Positions 50,407 through 58,402 of a stretch of DNA of 64,000 nt are shown here, piece after piece. Within the stretch, counting starts at the first letter, position 1. Every line of letters starts with the position of its first letter. Below the pieces are notes generated by a model. That model was not told the DNA's origin. It saw only the letters and a list, made by a program, of their open reading frames with translations, and searched no databases. Source of the DNA: Gluconobacter cerevisiae (GTDB lineage: Bacteria; Pseudomonadota; Alphaproteobacteria; Acetobacterales; Acetobacteraceae); the NCBI RefSeq assembly GCF_015244675.1, contig NZ_JABCQO010000010.1:1-64000 (forward strand), given 5' to 3'. Made by a program: the position numbers and the translations under genes.

Positions 50407-50832
50407 GATATTTGACCTTTGTTTAATGATGTCTTGTTTTACTCTAATATTCTTAACAGGTTCTTAGGGTGATGATACCCCTAAGAAGCCCGCTGAGGGT
50501 GGTCTAGTGACTTGCTGCTATGCAGTTGCCCCGGAGGACCGAACGCGCTCTACGGGCTTCATTGAGCTTCCAACATTGGAAATATCAACATGAACAAAAT
50601 GTAACAAAACCCCACAACCCGAAATCGAAAACTGATGTATTGTACAACCTAAGCGAGCAACGAAAGAAGCTCGTCGTTCTTTGAAAATCCAATAAGTCAT
50701 TAGATCGATGATGCGATCTTGCGCGGAATGGCCGTCTTTCGAGAAGTGAGTTCGAGTCTCACACGCGCATCTGAGACCGATCAAGTCTTGCGTTTCGTGG
50801 GTTTTCCCGAAATGAACTTCGAGTAGGTTACG
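50407..50832. other. Divergent control region of the right early operon
   Basis: It holds TTCTTAGGG/CCCTAAGAA (50461-50469 with 50479-50487), a GGGCTTC repeat near 50556, and a tRNA-like T-arm. It is the most likely place for the lytic/lysogenic switch, but I see no repressor gene. Confidence 0.4.
50720..50769 (+). other. tRNA-like acceptor/T-arm element
   Basis: TGCGCG (50720-50725) pairs with CGCGCA (50764-50769). Just inside lies a perfect T-arm, GTGAG-TTCGAGT-CTCAC (50746-50762). The 20 bases between are too few for D and anticodon arms. It could be a decayed tRNA or a tRNA mimic in the leader of the next gene. Confidence 0.35.
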
Positions 50833-51666
50833 ATGGCTCAGTCATCTTCACTAAAAAATACGACAATGGATCTCAGCAATCCAATGTCGAGCATCATCGA
50901 TCGTTCAGACATGGCGGCTGTTAAAGGTCAGCCCTACGATGAGCTTGTTGCTTACGGCGTCTCGGGTATTTCCGAGATGTACAAGGGCTTCGATACAACT
51001 CGTAGTGGTTGGCTCAAGACGGTTGCTGTCTGTCTGACCTTGTATTCCCGACAGGACGAACCTGAGGTTCGAAAAGGACTCCTCGCTCACCAGAGCGAAG
51101 CGTTCGATAAAAGCCTCACCGATGTCCCTAACCGTCAACTAGATGTTGCTCACGTGATCGTTGCTCTCAACGGTCATGCGGCAGCCATTGGGGGGGCTGC
51201 AATCAGCGGTGCTGCGAAGACACGTCTCAAGCAGGGTGTGGAGTATCTCTGCAAACTGGGCGACACGCTGGAAGAGCGGATCAATGAACTCGGCGAGTTC
51301 GAGTCATTCAATGCGTTGATCAAGAAGGTTCGAGAAGACGAGGCTGGTCGCGTCACAAAACCCGTCGCTGTCCCAGCGCAGGCCGACAATCTCCTTAATG
51401 GAGAGCGTAAGTTTGCGGAGCGTTTCTACAAGGCTACTGCGCCTGCAAAGGCAAGGTTCGAAGTGGAAGATGTTAATGGGAGCAGTCCGATTGACGGACT
51501 GTGGGTTGCTCTTTGTCGGTCTTCGGGATCGGGGTTCGAGGTTGTTCGTCTGTCTCGGCAGAAGAACCTCATCGAACCGATGATCTCGGAGGCTCAGGAG
51601 CAGGATCGCCTGTTGCGTGATGAACTGGCTGCTCAAGCTACTGTTTCAAAAGAGGCAGCGGCGTGA
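50833..51666 (+). CDS. Hypothetical protein, partner of the AAA+ ATPase
   Basis: A 277-residue protein (MAQSSSLKNTTMDLSNPMS...). It is mostly helical; ALNGHAAAIGGAAISGAAKTRLKQGVEYLCKLGDTLEERINELG is the clearest region, and GFEVVRLSRQKNLIEP near the end suggests a small beta domain. Its stop overlaps the AAA+ gene start by four bases. No family is recognised. Coupling suggests the two proteins work together, perhaps in phage DNA replication. Confidence 0.6.
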   Translation: MAQSSSLKNTTMDLSNPMSSIIDRSDMAAVKGQPYDELVAYGVSGISEMYKGFDTTRSGWLKTVAVCLTLYSRQDEPEVRKGLLAHQSEAFDKSLTDVPNRQLDVAHVIVALNGHAAAIGGAAISGAAKTRLKQGVEYLCKLGDTLEERINELGEFESFNALIKKVREDEAGRVTKPVAVPAQADNLLNGERKFAERFYKATAPAKARFEVEDVNGSSPIDGLWVALCRSSGSGFEVVRLSRQKNLIEPMISEAQEQDRLLRDELAAQATVSKEAAA

Positions 51667-52268
51667 TGGTCATAAGGTCGCCGAGCGGGTGGGGGGATAT
51701 CATTCCCCCACATTCAACCGCAAGAAGAGCAGGGGATGCCTTTGTAAGCGGGAGCCTTGACCGGCTCCTGCTTGAAGGTCCCCCGGGAAGCGGAAAGACT
51801 TCAGCGGCTTATGCCATGTTGTTTAGCCGTATCCCCGATCTACATAAGACGCAGAACGACATCTCTTATCTCAATGCGGCAGACTGTCGCACGGAAAGTG
51901 ATGTTTTGCGCACAATAGAAGGTATGCGGATGTATGGGCAGAACTCAACAGGTCAGAGGTTTCTGATTATTGATGAGGTAGACTGCTTCGCGTCCGTTGC
52001 AGCTTCGACCTTGAAAGGCAAGTTGGACGGTCTCGAGACTAATGTTCCTGTGATCCTGACAACGAACCACATCTCAAGGTTGGACCCTGCTCTAGTGAGC
52101 CGTTTCAAAGCAGTTCACTGGAATCGCCTCAGTGTGGACCAGATGACTTCTTGGATTAAAGGTCAGTGTGCGAAGGCTGGTTACAGCCTGAAAGACACTG
52201 ATCTTGCAACCATACTCGCTGATGGGACGGATTATCGTAAGGTGGTCCAGAACTTGGCTATGTTATGA
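51663..52268 (+). CDS. Small AAA+ ATPase, clamp-loader-like
   Basis: A 201-residue AAA+ protein. Walker A is EGPPGSGKT (about 38-46), Walker B is FLIIDEVD (about 98-105), sensor 1 VILTTNH, Arg-finger region LVSRFKAVHW, then a short lid (WIKGQCAKAGYSL...). It resembles sliding-clamp loader or RarA-type small subunits. A role in phage replication is likely but the partner clamp is not in the window. A terminator follows. Confidence 0.8.
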   Translation: MMVIRSPSGWGDIIPPHSTARRAGDAFVSGSLDRLLLEGPPGSGKTSAAYAMLFSRIPDLHKTQNDISYLNAADCRTESDVLRTIEGMRMYGQNSTGQRFLIIDEVDCFASVAASTLKGKLDGLETNVPVILTTNHISRLDPALVSRFKAVHWNRLSVDQMTSWIKGQCAKAGYSLKDTDLATILADGTDYRKVVQNLAML

Positions 52269-52304
52269 GAAAAGGGGGAGCATTCCTGCTCCCCTTTTTT
52301 TGTT
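52268..52304 (+). terminator. Intrinsic terminator of the AAA+ operon
   Basis: AAAGGGGGAGC/GCTCCCCTTTT hairpin with T7. Confidence 0.85.
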
Positions 52305-52424
52305 TTAAGTTTGCTTAAAAAGCCCCGCAAGGTATTGCCGTGTGCATCGTTGAAGGGGACTACAGGATCTATTCTTTCTTGTGCTGCAAAGTATAAAGGG
52401 GAGGCCGGAGAGCCCTGTACGGGC

Positions 52425-52453
52425 TTGACAGGGGCTCTCACGCTAAGTAGATG
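52425..52453 (+). promoter_or_regulatory. Promoter of the phage tRNA gene
   Basis: Consensus -35 TTGACA (52425-52430), exact 17-base spacer, weaker -10 TAGATG (52448-52453). Transcription would start about where the tRNA begins. Confidence 0.6.
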
Positions 52454-52462
52454 CGGGCTTGG

Positions 52463-52538
52463 GCCGGCGTAGCACAGCTGATAGTGCAGTCGATTTGTAA
52501 TCGAAAGGTCGGGGGTTTGAATCCCTCCGCCGGCACCA
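52463..52538 (+). tRNA. tRNA-Thr(TGT), phage-encoded
   Basis: A complete 76-nt cloverleaf with encoded CCA: acceptor GCCGGCG/CGCCGGC, D-stem GCAC/GTGC, anticodon arm with loop TTTGTAA (anticodon TGT), T-stem GGGGG/CCCTC. The D-loop has G18-A19 and the T-loop has T56, so the usual G19-C56 tertiary pair is replaced by A19-U56, a compensatory pair that argues for function. It keeps G1-C72, C2-G71 and G35-U36 expected for threonine. It ends one base before the integrase stop on the other strand. Confidence 0.93.
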
Positions 52539-52539
52539 T

Positions 52540-53847
52540 TCAATCTTCCAGTTCAGCACCAAGGCGTTCAGCAAGAACCTTCCACTGGGGTTGAAGCTGA
52601 TGGGCAAGATGTTCGCTTGTCGCATCCACATAAAAACTCTGGAGCATTTCGGGACTTGTTCCCATGTTCGCAGCCAGTGAATAGAACGGCACACCTGCGA
52701 TAATCATCTGCGTGGCGAAAAAGTGCCGAAACGAATAAGCCGACCTTTTCGCTCCGGTGTAATCGTAAAGAAGGTCAGCTTCTTCCAACAAAGCATTCAG
52801 GCCATTCCTAAACGATGTCTGCACATTCCCGCGGCTGTTGATGAACGGGCTTTCGCTGGGTTCCGGGTCTCTTCCCAGTTCCTCACGACAAAGACCCCAT
52901 AGCTGATTGATCGACCAATATATCTCGGGCATTGCGACGATAGGCCGCTTCTTCCCTTTTCCATGCACATGAAGTCGGATTGCCTTGCCGCAAGCCAGTC
53001 TGGCTTCGTCGTCGTAGCCGTCGATATCGGGCTTGAAGTGATGGATGTCCTGCCATTTTAGATTGGCTGCTTCTGGTGGTCTCATTCCCGAGAACGCCAT
53101 CAGTTCGATATAAGCCCGAAGCCTCAACCGATCCCGCATGATCCTCGGATGAATGTCGGGGTCACCTAATGCACGCCGTGTCGATATGACGTTCAGCTTG
53201 CCAAACTCTTCCATCGTAAAACCGGGACGGGGATTAGGTTTCACCTTCTGCGACTCGACTTCGATGACCTCCTTCGTATGACCTTCTTTTCGGAGCCATG
53301 TGAAGAACGCCCGAAGAGCCTGTGCCTCTGTAGCTCTCGTTGAACTGCTAGGCGCTTTGCGTGATCGAGGGCTGATAGGCATTCGAACCTGTTTGCCATC
53401 GCGCTCATATTCTAAGTGAGTGACGGACTTGCCTGGCCCATCTGTCCAGTAGGCGTTCCGCCAGTCCCAGTACCTAGTGACCTTGTTTGAGGTCAGGTGT
53501 GCAACGCTTTCCTGCCGGAAGAACTCCCGAGCATATCGGTCGAGAATCGCATAGAAGCGTTTGAACTGTTCAGCTTTGATCACGCCTTGTTCTGTTCTGC
53601 GTTCAAGCTGCCGCAGAAACATATTCATGTACTCGTCAAAGCTCTTCGTTTTCGCTTTGAGGCCGAGTTTGGTGTTGTGCTTGGCTTCTGCATAGAACTC
53701 GAATGCGAGTCGTTTGGCTTCGTGTTCGTCTTTCGTTTTCAGTGAATGACGGACTTGTCCTTGCCCTTCAATCGAGAAGCGCATGTGCCAACTACTGCCT
53801 CGCTTAAACAGCGTGTAGGGCGCTTTGCTATCGTAATGCACCGGCAT
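52540..53847 (-). CDS. Tyrosine-type integrase
   Basis: A 435-residue phage integrase. The catalytic domain shows AFSGMRPPEAANLKW (box I Arg), HGKGKKRPIVAMP (Lys region), YSFRHFFATQM (box II, Tyr in place of the first His as in many phage enzymes), LAANMGTS and the nucleophile FYVDAT. The N-terminal part holds the arm- and core-binding domains. It lies 127 bases from attR and should cut in the anticodon loop of tRNA-Thr. Confidence 0.93.
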   Translation of the reverse strand: MPVHYDSKAPYTLFKRGSSWHMRFSIEGQGQVRHSLKTKDEHEAKRLAFEFYAEAKHNTKLGLKAKTKSFDEYMNMFLRQLERRTEQGVIKAEQFKRFYAILDRYAREFFRQESVAHLTSNKVTRYWDWRNAYWTDGPGKSVTHLEYERDGKQVRMPISPRSRKAPSSSTRATEAQALRAFFTWLRKEGHTKEVIEVESQKVKPNPRPGFTMEEFGKLNVISTRRALGDPDIHPRIMRDRLRLRAYIELMAFSGMRPPEAANLKWQDIHHFKPDIDGYDDEARLACGKAIRLHVHGKGKKRPIVAMPEIYWSINQLWGLCREELGRDPEPSESPFINSRGNVQTSFRNGLNALLEEADLLYDYTGAKRSAYSFRHFFATQMIIAGVPFYSLAANMGTSPEMLQSFYVDATSEHLAHQLQPQWKVLAERLGAELED

Positions 53848-53973
53848 ATTTTAGGTGTCCCGTATGTGCTTAACTCGTGCTAGCTTAATGTCGCGGTTTA
53901 TCGTAGAGCAAGAGCTAATAAAACCGCTATTTTGTGCGGTTTTAAGGGGATTTTGCGCTCGTAAGTGCTAAAC

Positions 53974-53980
53974 TTACAAA
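53974..53980. other. attR core (7 bp)
   Basis: TTACAAA, the second copy of the crossover sequence. In the empty site it would be flanked by CGGT and ACCG, the anticodon stem, which provides the inverted repeats that tyrosine recombinases bind. Confidence 0.8.
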
Positions 53981-54010
53981 ACCGCTGCACTACCACTGTG
54001 CTAACCCGGC
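53974..54010 (-). pseudogene. 5' half of the host tRNA-Thr(TGT), split by the prophage
   Basis: Minus strand from 54010: acceptor GCCGGGT, TA, D-stem GCAC/GTGC with AGTGGTA, anticodon-stem GCGGT and loop TTTGTAA. The sequence that follows in the prophage has no T-arm, so the tRNA is not rebuilt at this end. The missing part is at 16806-16850. Confidence 0.88.
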
Positions 54011-54089
54011 ATCGGCAGTGCGGCTTTTTCCATGTCCGGGCATGTCAGGTCAAGCGCCAGAGAACGATTCTCTGACCGTGTTTTGGATT

Positions 54090-54272
54090 TTAGCCTGGAT
54101 TTGAGTGTGGGATGGGCGTGACGAGGTCTATGGGGGGCGGCAGATGCTGCGAGTTTTTCGTAAAGCCATAGCCATCGGACGAAAGACCCTGATGCGTGGC
54201 CGTATGGGAGCAGCCTGCCAGCGTCAGGCCAGTTCCTGTCAGGCAGGCGCCAATAAGAAGAATACGGATCAT
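54090..54272 (-). CDS. Small host lipoprotein
   Basis: A 60-residue protein with a lipoprotein signal (IRILLIGACLTGTGLTLAGC, Cys about 21) and a short Gly/Ser/Pro-rich mature part. It overlaps the mrp stop by four bases, so it is in one operon with it. The function is unknown. Confidence 0.65.
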   Translation of the reverse strand: MIRILLIGACLTGTGLTLAGCSHTATHQGLSSDGYGFTKNSQHLPPPIDLVTPIPHSNPG

Positions 54273-55468
54273 GACGGCTCTTTCGTGCTGTATTGAGAAG
54301 ACAGGGACCGGGCAACAGCCTGTGCAAATCTTGTATAAGCCTGAGCTGCTTCGCTGTCCGGCGCGGACAGGATGATCGGGGTGCCCTCATCACCACTCGC
54401 GCGGATATCGGCGAGCAGCGGGATTTCCGCGAGAAACGGAACGCCCATTTTTTCGGCTTCGGCTTTTGCGCCACCGTGGCCGAACAGTTCCGTGCGGTGG
54501 TTGCAGTTTGGGCAACAGAAATAGGACATGTTTTCAACGACGCCGAGGATCGGAGTTTCCATCCGCTCGAACATGGCCACGCCGCGCCTTGCATCCAGCA
54601 GCGCAATATCCTGTGGTGTGGAGACGATGACCGCGCCGCCTGTCGCAAGTTTGGGTCCGAGCTTCTGGGCCAGCGTCAGCTGCGCATCCCCGGTGCCGGG
54701 GGGCATGTCGATCACGAGAACGTCGAGTTCGCCCCATTCGACTTCACCCAAAAACTGCGTCAGTGCGCCCATGACCATTGGGCCACGCCAGATCATGGCC
54801 TGATTTTCGTCCACCAGATAGCCGATGGACATGCTCTTCAAGCCCCAGGCTTCGATCGGAAGGATCGTGCCGTCCACGACGTCCGGACGTGCGTTGCGTC
54901 CCAGCATCCGGGGGAGGGAGGGGCCATAGATATCCGCGTCCAGAAGCCCGGTTTTCAGGCCTTCCCGTGCAAGACCGACCGCAAGATTGACGGCTGTGGT
55001 GGATTTGCCGACGCCTCCTTTGCCCGATGCGACCGCAATAACGGCCTTTACACCCGGCAGCAGCGTCTCGGGAGCATGTCGGCTCGCAGCGTTGCGCCGT
55101 TTGTCGCCCAGATTGAAGGGACGGTGCCCACCGCCGGACGCAGGCGCATTGGCGGCAGCTGGTGTTGCAGGGCGATGAGACGTGAAGGACAGGGTAGCGC
55201 CCGTAATGCCCGGCAGGCTCGCGATTGCGGCTTCGACACGGGGCCGGAGCGGTTCCACGCGCGAAGCATTGTCCCGCGACGTGGCTAGCGAGACATGGGC
55301 ATGGCCGTTGCGCACCGAGACGCTTTCGAGGGCCGCAAAAGACAGGACGTTCGAGCCCTGACTGTCCTGCTCGGATTTCAGGATATCGGTGATGCGGGTT
55401 TCGGTGTTGGGAACATCCGTCTCGGGGGAGGCGGGCGGCATGTCGTTGGGGGGCGTGGTGTCAGTCAT
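54269..55468 (-). CDS. mrp: Mrp/ApbC iron-sulfur cluster carrier ATPase
   Basis: A 399-residue P-loop protein. Deviant Walker A is AVASGKGGVGKSTTAVNLA, followed by DADIYGPSLPRMLG, VLVIDMPPGTGDAQLT and the cluster-binding pair CPNC (SYFCCPNCNHRTE). An N-terminal MIP18-like domain (ILKSEQDSQGSNVLSFAALESVSV...) precedes a Pro/Ala linker. It delivers Fe-S clusters to apo-proteins in the cytosol. Confidence 0.9.
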   Translation of the reverse strand: MTDTTPPNDMPPASPETDVPNTETRITDILKSEQDSQGSNVLSFAALESVSVRNGHAHVSLATSRDNASRVEPLRPRVEAAIASLPGITGATLSFTSHRPATPAAANAPASGGGHRPFNLGDKRRNAASRHAPETLLPGVKAVIAVASGKGGVGKSTTAVNLAVGLAREGLKTGLLDADIYGPSLPRMLGRNARPDVVDGTILPIEAWGLKSMSIGYLVDENQAMIWRGPMVMGALTQFLGEVEWGELDVLVIDMPPGTGDAQLTLAQKLGPKLATGGAVIVSTPQDIALLDARRGVAMFERMETPILGVVENMSYFCCPNCNHRTELFGHGGAKAEAEKMGVPFLAEIPLLADIRASGDEGTPIILSAPDSEAAQAYTRFAQAVARSLSSQYSTKEPS

Positions 55469-55593
55469 GCCGGGCTCTCATCAGGGGAATTATTGTATCG
55501 GAAAGGGGCATGAGCCTAACATCAATGGCCTGAAAACGCATCCTGAATGGCGGGATGGTGACGAAGGGCCATGTTCTGAGCTAGCGTGCGGGT

Positions 55594-57159
55594 ATGAGAA
55601 ACTCGTCTGTTCGTCTTTCTGTTTCTGCTCTGGTGCTGTCCCTTTCCGCGGGCTGGGCGCTGAGCGCGGCTTCGGCGCTGGCTCAGGATGCTGCTGCGCC
55701 GGTTGCAGGCCAACCGTCTTCAGTACCGACTCCTGCGCCGCGTTCGGTGCCGTCGAGCTTTGCGGATCTGGCAAACAGTCTCCTGCCGTCGGTCGTGAAC
55801 GTCTCGACCTCCGCCGTGCTCAAGCCTGCGAAGACAGATGATAAGGGGCCAGATTCCAGCGATCCTGACGGCCCGCAGGTGCCCCCGTTCCAGCAGGGCT
55901 CACCGCTGGAAAAATTCTTCCATGACTATCTGAAGCACAAACCGGCCCCGAACCATCCGCCCCGCCGTCAGCAGGCGTTGGGTTCGGGCTTCATCATTGA
56001 TGCGTCCGGAATCATCGTGACGAACAACCACGTCGTTGAAGGGGCGGATCAGGTCAGCGTTACGCTTCAGGACGGCACCGAAATGCCGGCGCGGATCGTG
56101 GGTCGGGACAGTCAGGTCGATCTGGCCGTGCTGGAAGTTAAGCCCAAGCGCCCGCTTCCGACCGTCCCGCTGGGCCGGAGCGACAAAGCGCGGATCGGGG
56201 ACTGGGTTCTGGCGATCGGCAACCCGTTCGGGCTGAACGGGACCGTGACGGCAGGCATCATTTCCTCGCGTGGTCGAAATGTCGAACACGGTCTGTATGA
56301 CGATTACATCCAGACTGATGCCGCCATCAATCGCGGCAATTCCGGTGGTCCGTTGTTCAATCTGTCCGGTGAAGTCATTGGCATCAATACGCTGATCTAT
56401 GGCGGCTCGGGGGGGGATTCCATCGGCATCGGCTTTGCCATTCCGGCGGATGATGCGCGGGGGATCATCGACCAACTTCGGCGAACCGGGCATGTCTCGC
56501 GCGGCTGGATGGGGCTGAAGTTCCAGGATGTGACGAATGACATCGCCGAGACGCTCGATTTCCGCAAACCGGACGGTTCCAACGGCAAGGGAACCCTGAT
56601 TTCGGAAATCGACCCGAAAGGCCCGGCTGCAAAAGCGGGCCTTGAGGTTGGCGATATCATTACCCGCGTCAACGATCAGGACGTGAGCGGCCAGACCATG
56701 CCGCGTATCATCGCGTCCATTCTGCCGGGGACGCAGGCGCAGTTGACGGTTTGGCACAAGGGGGCGCTTAAGACGCTGCCAATCACGCTGGCGCAGTCCC
56801 CCACGCCGCCGGATATGCCACCGTCCGACACGCACCAGCCAGAACATCGTCATGCGGCTCTGGGAGAACTCGGAGTGACTGTCAGTTCGATTGATGCGGA
56901 TGCGCGCACGCAATATGCACTCTCCGATGATCAGCGCGGGGTTCTGGTCTCGCGTGTCGAAGCCGGAAGTCCCGCAGCATCGCGCGGGATTGCTGAGGGA
57001 AATGTGATCACGCAGGTGGGCCAGGACCAGATCAACACGCCGGACGATTTCGCCAAAGCCGTGCGGGGCCTGCACGAGCGCAAGAAGACGGAAGCCCTGT
57101 TGCTGGTGCAGGATGACGACGGGCTGCGCTGGGTGCCGGTGCCCTTTCTGGGGAATTGA
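55594..57159 (+). CDS. Periplasmic serine protease, DegP/MucD type
   Basis: A 521-residue HtrA-family protease. Signal peptide (LSVSALVLSLSAGWALSAASALAQ). Catalytic triad: His in VTNNHVVEGAD, Asp in SQVDLAVLEV, Ser in AINRGNSGGPLFN. Two PDZ domains follow (GWMGLKFQDVTNDIAETLDF and LGVTVSSIDADARTQYAL). It degrades misfolded envelope proteins. The binding site before the ATG is weak. Confidence 0.92.
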   Translation: MRNSSVRLSVSALVLSLSAGWALSAASALAQDAAAPVAGQPSSVPTPAPRSVPSSFADLANSLLPSVVNVSTSAVLKPAKTDDKGPDSSDPDGPQVPPFQQGSPLEKFFHDYLKHKPAPNHPPRRQQALGSGFIIDASGIIVTNNHVVEGADQVSVTLQDGTEMPARIVGRDSQVDLAVLEVKPKRPLPTVPLGRSDKARIGDWVLAIGNPFGLNGTVTAGIISSRGRNVEHGLYDDYIQTDAAINRGNSGGPLFNLSGEVIGINTLIYGGSGGDSIGIGFAIPADDARGIIDQLRRTGHVSRGWMGLKFQDVTNDIAETLDFRKPDGSNGKGTLISEIDPKGPAAKAGLEVGDIITRVNDQDVSGQTMPRIIASILPGTQAQLTVWHKGALKTLPITLAQSPTPPDMPPSDTHQPEHRHAALGELGVTVSSIDADARTQYALSDDQRGVLVSRVEAGSPAASRGIAEGNVITQVGQDQINTPDDFAKAVRGLHERKKTEALLLVQDDDGLRWVPVPFLGN

Positions 57160-57187
57160 GGATTTTCACCCACGTTGAAGCTCGGTC

Positions 57188-58255
57188 ATGAGCGTTCTGA
57201 TACGTCTGAGCCAGGTCTGGCTACCAGCACCGTCCCACAACAGTAGCTGGCGCGAGGTGATGCGCCCCGCAACCCGCCAGACTATCCGGGTTCTGGTGTC
57301 GGTGGTTGTGGCGTGGATCGTCGGATCGCTCATGCATCTGCAGGAAACGATCTGGGCCCTGGTCACGGCCCTGATCGTGACCCAGTCCAGCATCAGCCAG
57401 ACCATGACGACGGCCCGCGACCAGATCAGCGGAACGGTGATCGGTGCCTTGGCAGGCGGTTGTGCGGTCGTGCTGGAAATCACGACGGGTCTGCGCTGGA
57501 TTCCGTTCTGGATCATGCTGACACCCCTGGTGTTCCTGACGGCCATTCAGCCGACGCTGCGTTTCGCCTGTATCACGCTGATCATTGTGTATCTGTTTCC
57601 CAGTCAGGGTAGTCCATTCCTGCCGTTAATCACGCGGCTTCTGGCCATCGTGGTTGGTGTCACGGTGTCGATCGTGGTGTCGTTCCTCATTCTGCACAGT
57701 AGCGCGCGCAAACACGCGTTTCAGACGGCTGGACGTCTGCTGCGGCGCATGGATCAGCTTCTCAAAAGCGCGCTTGACCAGAATACGGGATGGACGGCGA
57801 TCGAGCGTCAAAATGACGATTGTGTTGCTCTGCTGGCGGAACTTGAGGATGCGGTCACTGAAGCGCGGCGTGAGCGGCTGAAGGAACTGGAGAAGCGCGA
57901 TCCGGTTCTTGCGGCCCTGCCAAGACTGATGCGGCGCCTGCTGAACGATACGATGCTGGTTGCACGCGCCATCGCGACGGGGCGCGCGGCGGGGAATACC
58001 GGCCTCATGCCGCTCTATAAAGGGCTGAGCCATGCGTTGCGGGCGCTGGCGCATGGCTGTGAAGAACAGCTTTTAGCGAAAAACAGCCGTCATCCACGGC
58101 AGGCGCAGGACGAAGAAATTCTTCATCTCCTGCCACGTCTGGAAGAACAGACGCGGCCGGAAATGCGTTTTGTGATGTCCCTTTTTCGTGAAGATCTGGA
58201 AAGGGCTGTCGGGGTGGTTATGCGCGAAGATGTGAGCGGCATGGAAGGGCTCTGA
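57188..58255 (+). CDS. FUSC-family inner-membrane protein
   Basis: A 355-residue protein. Five or six spans lie in the first half (TIRVLVSVVVAWIVGSLMHLQETIWALVTALIVTQ, ISGTVIGALAGGCAVVLEI, FWIMLTPLVFLTAIQ, CITLIIVYLFP, LLAIVVGVTVSIVVSFLIL), and a charged helical cytosolic half follows. This is the layout of fusaric-acid-resistance / aromatic-acid exporter proteins. The substrate is unknown. Confidence 0.78.
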   Translation: MSVLIRLSQVWLPAPSHNSSWREVMRPATRQTIRVLVSVVVAWIVGSLMHLQETIWALVTALIVTQSSISQTMTTARDQISGTVIGALAGGCAVVLEITTGLRWIPFWIMLTPLVFLTAIQPTLRFACITLIIVYLFPSQGSPFLPLITRLLAIVVGVTVSIVVSFLILHSSARKHAFQTAGRLLRRMDQLLKSALDQNTGWTAIERQNDDCVALLAELEDAVTEARRERLKELEKRDPVLAALPRLMRRLLNDTMLVARAIATGRAAGNTGLMPLYKGLSHALRALAHGCEEQLLAKNSRHPRQAQDEEILHLLPRLEEQTRPEMRFVMSLFREDLERAVGVVMREDVSGMEGL

Positions 58256-58402
58256 CGTCTTTTTCCAAGGGTCTCCGTCAGGGACGGGGCCGAGGGCTAT
58301 TGAAACCGTTATTCGGCTTTTGCGTTGTTCGGGGGCTATGATGGCACATGCCCGGCCTTATCGGTCCCCGTCAGAGACCGGCCCGAAACCACGGAGAAGT
58401 CC

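Larger units (their letters stand above)
16844..53980. mobile_element. Prophage integrated in a tRNA-Thr anticodon loop
   Basis: About 37.1 kb lies between two copies of TTACAAA (16844-16850 and 53974-53980). The flanking sequences are the two halves of one tRNA-Thr gene. It holds a tyrosine integrase at the right end, a full set of contractile-tail virion genes, lysis genes, cargo genes and a phage tRNA. Base composition is nearer 50% GC than the host flanks. All major structural genes look intact, so it may be inducible. Confidence 0.92.

Noticed and set aside
16806-52538. The tRNA remnant at 16806-16850 and the full tRNA at 52463-52538 as the two att sites
   Set aside because: They are in opposite orientation and differ in the stems. 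The remnant matches the 5' half at 53974-54010 in direct orientation, which explains both junctions.
54293-55288. 331-codon plus-strand open frame
   Set aside because: Antisense shadow of mrp.
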